From: Verpa conica
Taxonomy: Eukaryota > Ascomycota > Pezizomycetes > Pezizales > Morchellaceae
Length of the DNA: 64,000 nucleotides
NCBI GenBank assembly: GCA_033030425.1
Contig: JAUFSD010000011.1
Location: forward strand, 930,001-994,000
Direction: 5' to 3'
Shown in pieces: positions 42,920 through 56,600 of this stretch. The stretch's first letter is position 1. Every line of letters starts with the position of its first letter. The notes beneath the pieces are model-generated. The model was not told the DNA's origin. It saw only the letters and a program-made list of their open reading frames with translations, and did no database searches. Position numbers and translations under genes: made by a program.

Positions 42920-45900
42920 TACTACCGGCAAATGACTGACAGGCTCAGCCATCACGCAACAGTATCCGGATATATGGGAATACGACCTCGATAGCTCCCA
43001 TAGAGGTATCATGTACGCAGGTATGCTATCTCACCACTATACCTATAACAGCTCGTAAATTATTAATTGCTCTCGAATTATATATGTGGACGACTTACTG
43101 TGACTAAAATGCGCGCCAATATATAGTATGTACGTGCCAACACCCAAATTGGGCAACATAATCTTTCACAGGAGTTCTGTAACTACTCCACAATTGGTGT
43201 CATCATGAGGGTTCCATTCATTAACGGAGAAGGATATACCAATCATCTCATCTATGATGTCAGTTTCTCAACTCCTCTAACCGAATAAGAAACTCGTGAT
43301 ACTGCTAATTAGTATTTCTATCAGTATCTAGTTTTTTTTGATGCGCAGTATCTTATATAGAGTCTATTCTTCTACGGCAGGTCTGACATTCACCCCATCC
43401 ATACAATCGTAGCAGATCAACTACCAGTTGACCTAGAAACCACAGACAAAATATTTTTATATTATATGTTCCTTGAAATCTATGTTGAAATCCTCTCGTT
43501 TTAATTGGTTTTAAGTACGAATATTAACCAACGAGAACTAGTCCAGGCCAGTATAAATAATATCAACCAATTACAGTAATACCTCCCAGATTTGAAATAA
43601 GTTACCTTTTAGAATATATGAAGAGGCTACTCTCAACAACTCCTCGATGCATGAAGATTGCATGATAGCCTCGAGGTACTTGGTAAGCGTGGTTATATCC
43701 TCATCCCCGGCTTGAAGCTTAATTCGGATAGAATACTATATATCCCAGGCAGGAGCTCGCCGAGTGAGATCCGTAGTCTTACAGCTGGTGTCGTTAAGTA
43801 TACGCTATAAACTCCATCAGATATCCCTAAACTGTTAAGAGGATAGGCGTAAATTCTTTGTATATCGGCATAGGCGCAACGGGGAAGAGTTCAATCACCA
43901 TTACCGGAGATGTGCTGGACTGCGGTTGCGACCCGGGATCAGGCCTTCCCATGAATATCTTAGCTCCTAACTGTTGTCAATAGTGGTGTTGGTCCCAGAT
44001 TCCTCCGATAATCTATGCGCGGCGACAGGAGACTGCTTATATATACAGCAGAATGACCGAGACCCAATAACTATATGGAGTTATATGGGGTAGATTTGAG
44101 GGGTAGCTAATAGCGCAACAGGTCCTTGGTGCTACATGTTCAGTGCACAATTAAATGCACTCCCAACAACTACACGCATATACCGGTATATACGTACCCT
44201 AATATACCCTACAACAGAACTATACCTGGTCCACCATGAGATGACTGTGAGGGGGCGCTAAGAGATTTATATGGAAATGAAAACCTCTATTCCGCTGTAT
44301 GACCTTTTTATTGTCTACTCTAATTCCAGCGCACTTGCAAGGCACTAACAGGTACACCAAGAAGCCGCACGGCGGTTTAGTCTAATCGTACTGACAACAG
44401 GGATACAGGTCTAGAAGCTTACTTGTTTAATGTCAGTAGGACAAGCTGTGCCCAAATCTCCTAATCAACACTACACCGTTAACCAGAGCTGTGCCCCACT
44501 ACGATCGGTTCTCGGTATCCAGCGTCCTTGATCAATATACATGTGAATGTATCGGCGGTTTACATTGCATCTAGGGGGAAACGGCTAGGAGACTCAGAAG
44601 CTGTTTATTACTGCTCCTCCGGGGTCTGTAATTCTACTATCGGGCAATGTTGAAGAGATCTCATAGAGTTGTATGTACAAGCGCACGTTTTCCGCCATAA
44701 TCTCAACAAGGGCTAATTGAATACGTCGTCTTAATCATCTTATAGTACTATATTCTTCATATAGGTTTCCAAGCTCCTATCCTGGCTATATGTATTCTGA
44801 TTGACTCACCTTAGCAATCCCAGTTCATATATATCATGAAGTATCCACCCACCGAGACATAAACAACCTATTCCACTCTTTATCCATGGTATACTCAACA
44901 CATGTTCTACGATTTGTTGCCAGTGCTAGCTAACACAGTATTCCGAGATCCTGGCAAATCCTTCTCTTGCTCTCACCTTGCGCCCAGTCCCCCCTGGAAC
45001 TAAGCCCAGGGAATATGGCTACCGGCGGCTGCTTAACACAGATTCTACAAGTGGGAGATACCTTTCTCTTCTATGATCAGTAGCTGGAGGAGGGACAATA
45101 GAAGGTAAAAAAGGCGTTGAAGACCAGTATTCTTTGAGTAGTCGGTTGTTGGGAGTTTTTATTTACGGTCAGTGTGTTTTTCGATATGGGCCAATGGTAT
45201 GTACCCAGCTGGTGTGTTTATCCAGGCATTGGGTATACGGTGCTTAGGTGCAAGATTTTCGATGGCTTATTCAGAAGACCTTGCCCTCATGCCCAGTGAG
45301 TCATTATTCATTTGCTTTATATCCTTTATCAGTCTGCGGCTAATAAAGAAACACCAACTAAGGTAGTCTCATCGAAAATTCCCGACTTGTCTGATAATAT
45401 TGAGGAAGTGGTTTCGTATTGATTTGACCATTTACTCGGTATATGGTTACAATCAGTTTTTAAATATTGAGACATACACTATGGTATCTACTCGGGCATT
45501 CGGTATCTCTGTCCTTAGGTATATTATATCCGGACCAGAGAGGAAGGCTCAGGGGAAGCTTAGGAGTGGCATACGGTTAGTGGGTCCCCTTTAAATGGTG
45601 GGTTTTGTACATAGTATCTGTCTACGTCAAGCCCTCAAGATTATTCATCCTTGAGGCCCGACTTAACCTTAACCTTCAGACTAAGCCTTGCCCTCTCTGG
45701 TCCGGGTTTAACACAACTAAGGCTGGAGATAGCGAGTTCCCGAGTAGGTAAGGTAGAGAACCGTCTCAGAGTCCTCTGGAATCTCAAAATATCGCGCAGA
45801 GCTAGTTTACCCAGCAGGTAGTTGTATATGGGCAGGCTAGCACTGCTTTCGGGCTGGTTTGTGGCTGAACTAAGCACCACCCTTCTAGCCCGTGGTGGTG

Positions 45901-46295
45901 TTGGTATAAAAGCTCTACATAGCATCCATATCATATGACAGGCACAACTATGCGAGATCAATAATAGAACATCCAATCAAACCTAGAAGCCTTCGAAAAC
46001 TTTGACTCCCCTTGACGTGCCAGCCTAATATTTTCTTCGCTAACATGTCCTTGGGATACAAGGTATTTTAGGTATGTGATCATTAGTTCTATGAAGAATG
46101 ATTGTACAGTTATTGATAGCTGTACTAGGTTGACTCTATATATAGTTCTTCGGCACAAACAATAAGGGCCAGCGGAAAACGTACAACATCTCGCATCCAC
46201 TATAGTTGCAACAGGGGGTCAATTACCATAAAATTTACAGGAGTTGATAGCTAGGGTATACAAAACCCCTATGTTACCCTCTAAGTCTATATAGA
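42920..46295. other. AT-rich region without a supportable gene
   Basis: Short frames only (45172-45366, 45400-45594 plus; 45641-45976, 45958-46200 minus). 45428-45463 is the partner of the dispersed repeat at 7553-7588. Confidence 0.4.
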
Positions 46296-46299
46296 CCCA

Positions 46300-46618
46300 C
46301 TGTTATACAGGCCTTCCAATGGGCCAGCCCGAAAAAAAAAAGGCGCTGGCCCGGCCCACCCCAGCTTATTTGATGGTAGCCCGAGCAAGCCTAAGTAGCC
46401 CAAGTAAGAACTAATATTGCGCTTATTACGCTAGAGCCTCTGCTGCTAACCTTCGAGATAAGCCCCTTCTAGGAATTTTTAACGTTGCCCTAATTAAATA
46501 TTTAGCCCGAGTAAATATTTCCTACAGCCCAGCCCAGCCTAACTAACAAAAGTGCTCTTCCGGCCCGGTCCGGGCAAGCCCAAACAAGGGTCGGCCTATT
46601 GGAAGGCCTGCTTTTATA
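46300..46618. mobile_element. hAT-type miniature element, 303 bp, with 8-bp target duplication
   Basis: The element 46308-46610 starts CAGGCCTTCCAATGGGCC and its other end, reverse complemented, reads CAGGCCTTCCAATAGGCC: one mismatch in 18. The flanks CTGTTATA (46300-46307) and CTTTTATA (46611-46618) are an 8-bp target duplication with one difference. The CAGG terminus and 8-bp duplication are typical of the hAT superfamily. No ORF inside, so it depends on a transposase elsewhere. A terminal fragment lies at 18921-18954. Confidence 0.9.
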
Positions 46619-46619
46619 T

Positions 46620-47470
46620 AACTTGCAGTGGAATGAAGCTGGTGCTGTGCTAAAGTGCCAAGACTAACATTTATTTCGGAGCCTGTACAATATGTCTAGC
46701 ATTCCAAAGTTATGTCAATAGTCTAAAAGACAAGGAAGTCACTAAAGATCTCAGGATTTGGTAATTGATATTGGTGCGAATGTGTCTTGATTTGAGGTAT
46801 GTACAAACTTAGCTCTAACTAATTATAGCTATATATAGTCATTTTATGCTGGCGAATAACCCCGACCAACCCTAATGTATCCCTCGGTCGCTCCCACGGC
46901 TCCCAACCTAAGTTGTAGCAAATTGGACATCATATTGGTATATCTTAAAAAGCTTCATATACGACCTTTGCTACTATTCAGATTCCGATCGCCACGCCCA
47001 ATTTAATAAAGGCCATTGAGGATTATTTACTATATCTATAGAACTTTGATGAATTGTTAGTACTAGGCTGGCTTGTTATGAGATCCACGGCAGCGGTTTA
47101 AAAATGCATACATATCCACTTTGGGACCACCATATATACTCTAGGATCCCTTGAGGTACATGTTAACCTCAAGGAAAACCCATGTCATCATATAAACTTC
47201 AGCGCATTGAGTGCTTATAAAATGAAGATACTCAACATCTTTCCAGGATCCATGAATATCTTTGTTATACCCTGTATATTGGATTATGTTATAGCGGTAC
47301 TGGTACAACACAGAAGGAACTTTTGTTCTATTGAGTAACTGATAAATGTTACCCCATTTTTGGATGATAGGCTTGCTTTCCTCTGAATTATTCCTGAACT
47401 CCGAACCCTTTCGACACCTATTGTATTATTAAGAAAGAACTAATAAATGATGCTACATAAGTGGTTACAT
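46620..47470. other. AT-rich spacer
   Basis: Nothing supportable. Confidence 0.4.
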
Positions 47471-47476
47471 GGCAAG

Positions 47477-47598
47477 TCACATATTCTCACTCGGTGATAT
47501 ATTCTCACTCGATCACATATTCTCACTCGACTATATTGTCACCCGATCACATAGTATCACTCGGCTGTATTCTCACTCGGTCACAATCTATCACTCGG
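47477..47598 (+). repeat. Minisatellite of 16-18 bp units
   Basis: Seven units with consensus TCACATATTCTCACTCGR, each ending in CACTCGG, CACTCGA or CACCCGA. An AATG run (47609-47622) follows directly. Confidence 0.9.
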
Positions 47599-47658
47599 TT
47601 GTTCGTCGAATGAATGAATGAATTTATCATCTAAGTACGGTTATGCGTCGAGGAACTC

Positions 47659-47852
47659 TGTTGTAGATGCTTGCTGATAAGGATAGTGGACGGGGGGTTT
47701 CATATATATGTCACGTGTTTCTCTATTTGATATTTTCGAGTATTCAGGCAGGGCATACCATATAATGGTTCAGGGTTTCTCTTTGCTGGAGCATATATTT
47801 TCAAATCTCTCTAACTCCTTTAGAAAATCGATTCAGGACCTTTTTCTTCAAA
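47659..47852 (+). repeat. Copy 1 of a dispersed 190-bp repeat
   Basis: It begins TGTTGTAGATG and ends CTTTTTCTTCAA; it aligns along its whole length, same orientation, with 57680-57864 (shared words include GATAAGGATAG-like text, GTTTCATATAT, CACGTGT and TTTCTCTT). No ORF is conserved. Confidence 0.8.
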
Positions 47853-47859
47853 CTCAACA

Positions 47860-49930
47860 TCCACTAGCCTATGATGTCATACCCATAATGCGCCTCACAT
47901 TACTCCAATGTTTGCAATCACAGTTATGTGTAACTACAAGCCAATACATTCCAGGCGCAAATCCAACGAGCGGCAAATATGGTTTAAATCCTACACACCT
48001 AACAAGACATACATTAATGTTTCTTTCGGGAGTGGCATGACAGTGTAAGTAGGCTATGGTGTGATCCGTGTTCGGAGGGCAATGGACCGATGCTCTATCT
48101 AATAATAGGCAAATCTAGATCCATGAAACTTGATTGATTATGTCTAAGAATAGGAATCTATTTATAGAAGGAACTGATCCCAAGTGGCTTATTCAGCCTT
48201 GGTGTCTATTACGTACCACAACAGGTAAGTTCTGCTGTAGTGAACTCTGTCAAATTTTGGGAGCGTTTCTAAGACTGTAGTCAGCGGACCAGTCAGTACT
48301 AAGGAAAATTGTACGAAGGAAATTCATGTCTCCCTTGTCCTCACACAGCAAGAAAGTCAATTAGTATTGGTACGCCAGAATACATGAGTACCCAATCATG
48401 AGGTTACGGCTTCACTTTAAACCCACAACCCCGTACTTAGAGTTTAACCACAACACCCGAGTCTCAACCACAAGCCACGCCTGAGTGGATCATTACACGT
48501 GGCGTAGGAGTTAAAAACTTACTGGGTATTGTAGGAGGACATAGCAAACGGCTCGAGGGAGAATAGTACCTAATAGAGTATATGCAGGTACCGAGTTGCA
48601 AGTAGTACCTCGACGCCATGCAGCAATAGCTACAATGCGAGAATAAAGGGCTAATAGAAAACAAATGTTATCTATAAGGATGAGAGACACGTAGAAAACT
48701 TGATAGCCATGCAAGACGTGGTTTTAATAGGCAGAGCTTATCAATCTCGTTAGGATCGCTATTTCTGCCGGTCAATCTCGAAAACTCTCGGCGCTCTAGC
48801 AGCTCCCCACCTCCTAGTGGAGAAGACAAACAATATAATTGCTACGACATAAGAAGACTAGACAAGCCAGCACGTTCATGATCCGCAGAAGGAACTTTCA
48901 TGAGGAGCGCAAGGACTGGAGTGCAGAAAATGAATGGGTTCAGTGACGATTTACTGATGAAATGTCTGTTTAGGTTGGGGAGTAATTATATGTGAGAATC
49001 AGGACAGTCATATATGTGGTCAACGGAAGCAACACATGAGAAAAAATTACAGAATAATGAATCATAGCTTAACGCCGAGACACAGGCGTAGGCAGATAGA
49101 AAAGAAGCACAATGTGAGGTATGTCCGGAGTGAAATACAATGATTTTAGCAGAGCTACTTACTGCTTATACCCAGCGTACAGCTAGAAAGTTATGTATGC
49201 CTGTTCCTAGTTTTAATTCTTACTCATTTTGTTGGATGGGAGCGTGGGGAAGGGGGGGATAAAAATGGCTCAGAATTGGCGAGGAACAAAATATGAAGCC
49301 GGTCGGATATAAAGAAAGGCTGGCAATTGTGGAGGTAATGCTTTGAGATACTGTAGCTATATTGGACGCCTATTTCATTGCCAGGGTCTCCAAGTATGTT
49401 GTAAATGAACCACATTTCCTTTTAATGGGAAATAATGCCTCTTCTTTCTCATCCAAATATACTATAAGGGAACGAGAAAAGCGGGGGTCTCAAAGGTAAA
49501 TTGGCACTCAACCTCTCCTGACTAACCTTACTGAAAGGGCTTGGAATTTAATTAAGAAAAAGATTGGTGGATTTAGGGCAGAGCGGGTCACTACTATTGT
49601 TAATACAAAGGCAGCACTTTACGAGGCTTGGGAAGCACCAACAGCGGAGGAGATGAACAAAGACATAGCTAAACTTCCGAAAACTATGACCAAACGCCTT
49701 CTAGTTGATGAATAAAGGTCCTATGTTGCATAGGGTGGAGGGTAAAATTATATGAAGCATGAATTAGTATTGCTTTTGATTTAAGCGTAGGTTGTAATTG
49801 CATACACTACCTCCATACTAAAGCAAATAGATCCTCTTTTAGGGACGAGTAATTGATTCCGGCATATGGGTTTCTCTACAACAGTGAGCCCAACGCCTGG
49901 GATCAATGCGGAATGATATGATACCAGTCT
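47860..49930. other. Spacer without a supportable gene
   Basis: Short minus frames 48464-48714 overlap in two registers. Nothing else seen. Confidence 0.35.
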
Positions 49931-49934
49931 ACAC

Positions 49935-50315
49935 TCAAGAGAACCTTGATATTTGGTACCAACTAACCCTGAGGAGACATGGCATCAGGTTTAGATATAC
50001 CTTTCTGCCTTTGTATTTAACGGGTAGACCTGTAGTGGTAAATCGAGTTTTCCTGAGGTTCTGAACTAGGCGAATATCTAATAATGGATAGGAATATAAC
50101 AGGGAAGAGCCTACTGCCAAGGGTTCTGGATTGATTTCTAATAAAGATAGAACTGGAGCGTCAGCTGTATAATTTACGAGAATAATACCATCAATGAAGC
50201 CGTACCTAGAAATGATACGGGAATAGGTGATAATACCACCAGCGGGCACCACTCGGAATTCAAGAGACATATCCGATGATACACCAATCGTCTTGAGAGT
50301 GTTTCTATTTTCCAT
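49935..50315 (-). CDS. Candidate protein, 126 residues
   Basis: From ATG 50315 the frame reads a beta-strand-like, moderately hydrophobic sequence (SLEFRVVPAGGIITYSRII, then GFIDGIILVNY) and a basic C-terminus (KYKGRKVYLNL), ending TGA at 49935. No intron is needed. It is divergent from the plus frame starting 73 bp away at 50389. I recognise no family; the composition looks coding but the length allows chance. Confidence 0.42.
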   Translation of the reverse strand: MENRNTLKTIGVSSDMSLEFRVVPAGGIITYSRIISRYGFIDGIILVNYTADAPVLSLLEINPEPLAVGSSLLYSYPLLDIRLVQNLRKTRFTTTGLPVKYKGRKVYLNLMPCLLRVSWYQISRFS

Positions 50316-50388
50316 GATTGTCTAGGTAACGGGCATACCTCCGTAACAAAAAACATACACCACCGAAGTACTGGCTTAGATATCATTG

Positions 50389-50631
50389 ATGGTTGAAGAT
50401 TCTGTAGAATTACCGCCAGTTATTGGCGTTACTGAAGGAGATGATACCCGGTCCCCCGCGTCTGTATCTGAAAGATGCCAGGTTATATCAATTGCTCGGA
50501 ACACAGGTGTGAAGTGTTATATGAACATCCAAACTACCATGCGTTACAAGGCGCTCTCAACACCTCCACTAAAAGGACTTACTTACTACGTTGCTTGTGC
50601 CGGAGTTCAGCACTCTTCCTTCAATAACTAG
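50389..50631 (+). CDS. Candidate protein, 80 residues
   Basis: ATG 50389 starts a frame with MVEDSVELPPVIGVTEGDD, a Ser/Cys-containing middle and a C-terminus with LKGLTYYVACAGVQHS. It is head-to-head with the 126-residue frame, so the 73-bp gap could be a shared promoter. Family unknown. Confidence 0.35.
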   Translation: MVEDSVELPPVIGVTEGDDTRSPASVSERCQVISIARNTGVKCYMNIQTTMRYKALSTPPLKGLTYYVACAGVQHSSFNN

Positions 50632-50639
50632 ATATCCGA

Positions 50640-52730
50640 TCTCGGTAAGACACTACCCTAGCCTAGCCGCCTCAGGAGCCCGCATTAACTGATCATTTTG
50701 ATCCCAGCTATGATCCGGAGTAAGATATCCTTAAGGTCTTCCGATAATCGTATTGTGAAAGATGTGTTCTCTCCGGGTGATTATCTGTTAAGAACATGGT
50801 TATTCCTATAGGCGAAGGTATTCTAGAATTCTCGCTGGGTAGAAAGGGTCGATCCGCACATCATACCTACCTTGTGACTTTGCAAACGAAACTCCTCCGC
50901 TTGTAACAGGTGATTTCGATCGAGAAAAATACGCGGTAAAGGTATAACTTCGGTCATGATGACTATTGTGCATAGGTCATGCACCCAGACGGCGGTCGCA
51001 TATAATTGAGTAGGTGCTGCTAGCCGTATTAGATCCATTTCCCATAAAACACCCTAATATTAATGTGTTGATTTGACAACTTTCCTACTCTCTTTGTACG
51101 GATAATGTACTCAATGATGCATTTGCATGCCTACCTTGCTGAGAACTTGCTGTTCGTATATATATTATAGGGACTCATTCGCCTGTATTTACCAGATCAA
51201 TTGATAGGCGATTTTAGTTGTGTGATAGGATTAGCGATGAGATTCGTCATACGGAAGCACCAAACTGGTGTATGGAGGGGGACTTCTAAGATGTTTGACG
51301 ATGGGTTTCCAGGGATGTGTGCGGCTGTACAAGCGGAGGAAGCCGGGGGTGTATGTTAGCACAGAAGGGGAATGTAAGGCAGCACTAGTGTGGTTACTGG
51401 ATACTCTCCGGTCCGTGTAAACAGACTGCACGCTGATGAGACGCTTGCGGTAGACCAAGGTCCTTCCCCATGCACTTCTTGCGCTAACCCGGGCTCAGTG
51501 GAAGTATGTGGAAGAAACCCGTACTTCAGCGAACCACACGCAATTCCTGAGGGGTGGCCAGCCAGGCTTCCCACAACAGCAACCAGGAGCAATTGGCATT
51601 TACGTAAACAAAGTGCATTCTGAGGCCTAGCCTACATACACCCAGCTATCGGTGAGGCATGTCCTTACTCCAGTTGCAGTGGGAGCACGCGAGGTCGCAG
51701 GGTACATCAGTGCGTCTACACCAAAACAAGCCAGGCGTGCACATGAGTATGAAAACCCACGAATATGTAGTTTGAGACCAAAAGGGGTATAAATTCAGTG
51801 CTTGATAGTCTTCCGCCCTAGTACCTCTATATGCAGACGTGTGTGTAGCCTTTTATGGTAGCTTATCCTCTTGCTTATCCTCGTAGCCCATAACCTCACT
51901 ATATATGGAATTTATTTATATACATAGCAACTCGTATATAAACTACGAAAATACCATTGTAAAACTAGAGAGAAAATTGAATTAAATGATGCTTGGTTAT
52001 TCAGGCAACTTGGTCAGATATTTGGTTACAGATGAATGTCTAAATTCATCGTTAGATGTCTAGTTGTTTAAATCTCTGGGTTGGTCGGTTAAACTCGTCC
52101 AACATGGTAGATCGAAGCCCTTTGATTCTTCATGAGTGATTTGTAACACTGCCCAAGGCTATTGCATGTATCGCAGTCATATATTTTTCTTGTACCCCCA
52201 CATACTTGTGTTTGTATGTTCACGCTAGTTGCTACCTGTACCGTCTGCTCAGGGCCGCACACACAGAACCTTCTGACGCGCTGTTCATGATACGGCACCT
52301 GATACCCAATCTTACGTAATCTCAATTGTAAAATATTGAGAAACATACAAAAAGGAGCAATATTTGTGACCCTAGATCTTTTGGTTCTTTGCGGCTCGTA
52401 AATGCAGTTAGTAAGCAGAGGTATTCGGTCTCAGGTGGCGCAAAGAACTCACAGAGTTATGTTTATCAAAGTTCCAAAAACATTCCAAAAGGATAATTAG
52501 CTATATTAGTTTAAACTGTGTTTGATTCTTTAAGATTCCAACTACCTGAAATATTGATTATAGTATTTAGTTTCTATTGCCTGCTTTCCAGTGAACTTTT
52601 AAGCTTAGTTAATATTGCCGAGTCTTTCTCTGAGACAGGTTTCATTATTTGAGACCAGTCTCATCACAAACATTCTACATGTAGTTTATTCTCGTGCCTA
52701 GTCCTAGTATTATCTACTGCGGAGCACCAT
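50640..52730. other. AT-rich spacer with one possible exon
   Basis: On the minus strand 51038-50873 reads FLDRNHLLQAEEFRLQSHK directly before a GTAGGTATG donor-like site; no partner exon is evident. Other frames (51231-51623, 52089-52346) overlap in both orientations and are not called. Confidence 0.3.
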
Positions 52731-52739
52731 AGAGTCTAG

Positions 52740-53110
52740 AGCAGTAAAGTTGCCGGAGGTCTCGGGGATATCTCCGAAGACCTCCGAGAGAACTTACGTT
52801 TGTGTGAACAAATGCAAGTACTTAATTTCTACCGAAAATCCCGAAGCTCCCCGACATGCTGAGGGTTTTCCTTGGCTAGCTCGGCCTTTGAAGATACTTA
52901 GGCTCCTATGGGACAACCACACAAAGGAAAGTACCAAAATTTCCCGAGAAGAATATCCCCGAAAGAAAGAATGGAGCAGGCACGGAATAGTTAGCATATT
53001 AGACTCTACGGTGCTGCGCAGCAAATACAAGGGCTGGGCACGGAATACACTCATTCCCGTCCCCACCTATTGTAAGCACCGGGGCAAGCTGCCATAGGGG
53101 CTGGGTACGA
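52740..53110. other. GC-richer block with palindromic start, possible element remnant
   Basis: It begins with an inverted repeat CGGAGGTCT ... AGACCTCCG (about 52755-52787) and ends with GGGCTGGGYACGRR words repeated near 53031 and 53099. Frames are open in both strands (52750-53097 plus, without an ATG start). Probably an old insertion. Confidence 0.35.
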
Positions 53111-53339
53111 GACTAGGCACGGGACTACATGCAGCTCATAGTATTTTTTGCGTGTATACTAGAAAGATATTAAGAGTCAAACATTGCCGGTGTTTCGTCA
53201 AGAATCTAGACGTGATTCTCCACTAGGACGTAATAGGAAATATCTTTCGCCAAAATATTTGTTTTTGTGTGGGCTTTATATGTTGCAAATATTTATGCTG
53301 CCAAGCGCACACAAGAAATAACCCCACTACCCGCGCAAA

Positions 53340-53612
53340 CTGAAATAACCTTTGCCCATCTCAACCTAAAGCAAACAATTCATCGATCCCGTTAAACAAC
53401 TTCGCTGAATTATCTTCCAGACTCCGAGCTTGATCACTGATTTTATACTGTTCAGAATCCTGGATCATCAATTCGAAGTTACAACGCGATTAGATTGACA
53501 TCAACATTTCGAAGAATAAAAAGGTTAAGATTCTTATTCAAACACTGGGTCTGTTCAAGTACTGATTGTTTCCGAATATCACTAGAGCTTTATCGCAGAA
53601 CACATAGCAGCA
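53340..53612 (+). promoter_or_regulatory. Probable promoter/5' UTR of the 1,099-residue gene
   Basis: Mixed C/A/T-rich sequence without ORFs in the right frame directly upstream of ATG 53613 (context GCAGCAATGG). No specific element recognised. Confidence 0.3.
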
Positions 53613-56600
53613 ATGGATCCATCCTCCCAATCACCCCCGGTCTCACCAATGCCTTCCACCAGCCAGAATTCGGCGGAACTAGAAACTACTCAAAGGTTGG
53701 AGTTGGAACGTTTTGAGCAACTCCATAGAAGGTTCATTGAGGATCTCGACTGCGCTCATCGGACCCAGCGAGAACAGTTGATCAAGTGCCACAGGGGCAA
53801 AAGACAGGAAAAAGACAAAGAATCGCAAATCTCCCAGGAAACTCTTCACCGTCTCTGCTATGAGAATTTAATGGCCGGGCAGCAGCAATTACACCGGACA
53901 GCAGAACAAATCATTGACGCGAATTCCGCTGCAAGCAAAGCAATTTGGCGTACAATTGACGAAGTTCATCGTTTGACTCATCATAAATTGCCCGAGCAAG
54001 CGCATATGAAGAAAGCTGCCTCCCCTCCTACCTCCGGAAATACCCTACCTCCTTCTACCGAACCTACCAGCGACAAGGTTAAACCTGCGCTTCCTCAACA
54101 GAAAAATCGTGGTCGAGATACTCCTACGAAATCTATTAACAAAAATACCGACCTGCACCGCTCACCAACCCGTAGCACACAGGCAGTCCATGGCGCAACT
54201 GTGAATGATGGTTCAAATACCACACGCAGCAAGAATACACCCCCGGCCCCAGGAACTACTGGCGCAAAAGGTGTTACAGATGGCCCCATCTTACCAGCAA
54301 CTGTGAACAGTGGTTCAAATACCACACGCAGCAAAAATACACCACCAGGAATTACTGTTGCAAAAGGTGTTACAGATGGCCCCATCTTACCAGCGACCGA
54401 GAAAAACGTGGAGGACCACCGGGACCCACCGCCCCAAATATTGGTATTATCCCGCTGTCAAATAGAGTAGAGTTACATTAATTAATATGAACTGTGATCT
54501 AGATGTGGTGCTGGACCAATGCTGCACGCTTCGGTATTACCGCTACTGACACTATGCAATCTCTTCGTGACCGCAAACAATCTGCATTGAAAGCCTTTAT
54601 TCATGATGTGCGTGCAACCGTCTTGATCCAACTGTAGTTGATGATATGCTAACAATATGCTAGATTGAACAAGTTTTTCCAATTCTCACTACAACTAAGG
54701 GGCCCTGGACCGCTGAATCCTTATTGAAACATGTCCTAGTTCAGGCTAAGAAGCAACTTACTGAGGCCAATGTTCCAATGAGAAAGAAAAGATCCGCCTC
54801 GTATGTCTTGAAGTCACCTGAACATAAAAGGCAAAAACGAGATCGTAGTACCGCCGGCACACGGACAAAAACCCCTTCTACCGGAGGTGGGAGTAATACC
54901 TCAACAGAAGTCGAGTGTCAGGATACTGTGGGGGTGAACATACCCGCTGTTCCTACCGGTGCTGCTCATACCGGTGCTGTTAATACCCATACCGGTGCTG
55001 TTAATACCGGTGCTATTCCCGCCAGTGCTGTTTCTACCGGTCCTATTCCTACCAGTGCTATTCCTACTGGTGCTATTTCTACCAATGCGGTTCCTACCAG
55101 TGCTGGAAGTACTGGTTATGATTATGCTGCAGGATTCTCTGACGATGATAAAGACGAACAATATTCACCCAACGATAATAGTAATGCGTACCGAAATACT
55201 CTACAATCGAGCAACGATGACTCTATGTCCGAAGGTGAAGATAATTCACCACTAGCGAAGAAGAGTGTTCACCCACCACAGGCGAGCCCTATGATTTACC
55301 ATGATACTCAAAAAAAGTCATATTGGAAGCCAGCAAAGTTAATCTTTGCCGCACCTAAAATGAAAGCCAGCAGTGGTACAAATCTCAACACTAATCCTGC
55401 TACCACTGGTGATGATATAAATAGTGATGACAATGGTGTCGGAGATGAAATGAAGAATGGTATGATCCCCATCGAGAACAATTTGATTAAATGCATTGTG
55501 CTTATAATTTAAATCTACGTAGGAAAAGAAAATACTACTCCTTATCGTAGCTACCATGGACGAAGTGCTACACCCGAAGAGAATCTCGCCCCGGAGGTTC
55601 CACGCATGCTTAGCATCGAGAAGTTGCTTATGCGTAATCCAGGAAGGTCAAGGGATTCTACAGGGGTATCAGGGGGATACAGAGGATCCACAGGAGAAAG
55701 ATTGAGCAACATCGATCGACCATACGTTAATCCTGGAGATGGTCAGAGAGCAAGAAATCACTCGGGTACTGGTTGGCTTGATCCGTACGTATTCCAGAAT
55801 TCCTAAGCGTACTCCAAAAAAGTAGGACCTCTTTGATACGTTACTAACAGTTCATCGAGTTGCAGATCCTCAATACCTTATACCAACAAAATGCCGGAGG
55901 GCAACGCATCCAAGAGTAATACGCAGCTACCACACATCACATCTAAACAACCACATTTTGAGAACATGGTCCCTTCCGGGTCGTATGACACAGATGACAT
56001 GATTACGCAACAGGAAACAACTATTCCAAGTCGTCATATCGTATCAGAGAATAGTGAACTGCGTGCAAATCCTACAGCTGTGCAACCTACCGGTTCACTA
56101 CATGAGTCCCAATCAGCAGCGGATCATGCCGCCTGGACTGCTGAGATAGCTCGAATCAACAAAATTATTAATGACCAGAGATCAGTTACCCTAAATGAAC
56201 TCCGCACCAAGAACCAATCCCTACCCGAGCAAAACACCTCGTTGCCCGGTGACTCTATGAGTCCATTTACCATGCCACCGAGTACCAACAAGCAACCGGT
56301 TAGGTCCATCTTTGATAATCTACCAAAGCGTACGGATACACCAACATTCTTTGCACCAGAGAATTATCTGGATGATAAGGAAAACATAGACGGTAGTTTG
56401 GACAAGATTGCTACACCAACTGTACCGAAAGTATCCCAGCAATACAAGCCCAATAACCGCTATACTGCCGAAGATGACGAAGGAAGTGTTACTTCTGTTG
56501 CAACAGAGTATAAGGTTCAAGATATCTACAGAACCCGGACGAAGGTAGATTCGGCGGGATACATCCCCGCATCACCGTCCGAATCAAATCAAGAATTTGA

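Noticed and set aside
54095..54385. 96-codon minus frame
   Set aside because: Antisense of the duplicated segment in the 1,099-residue gene.
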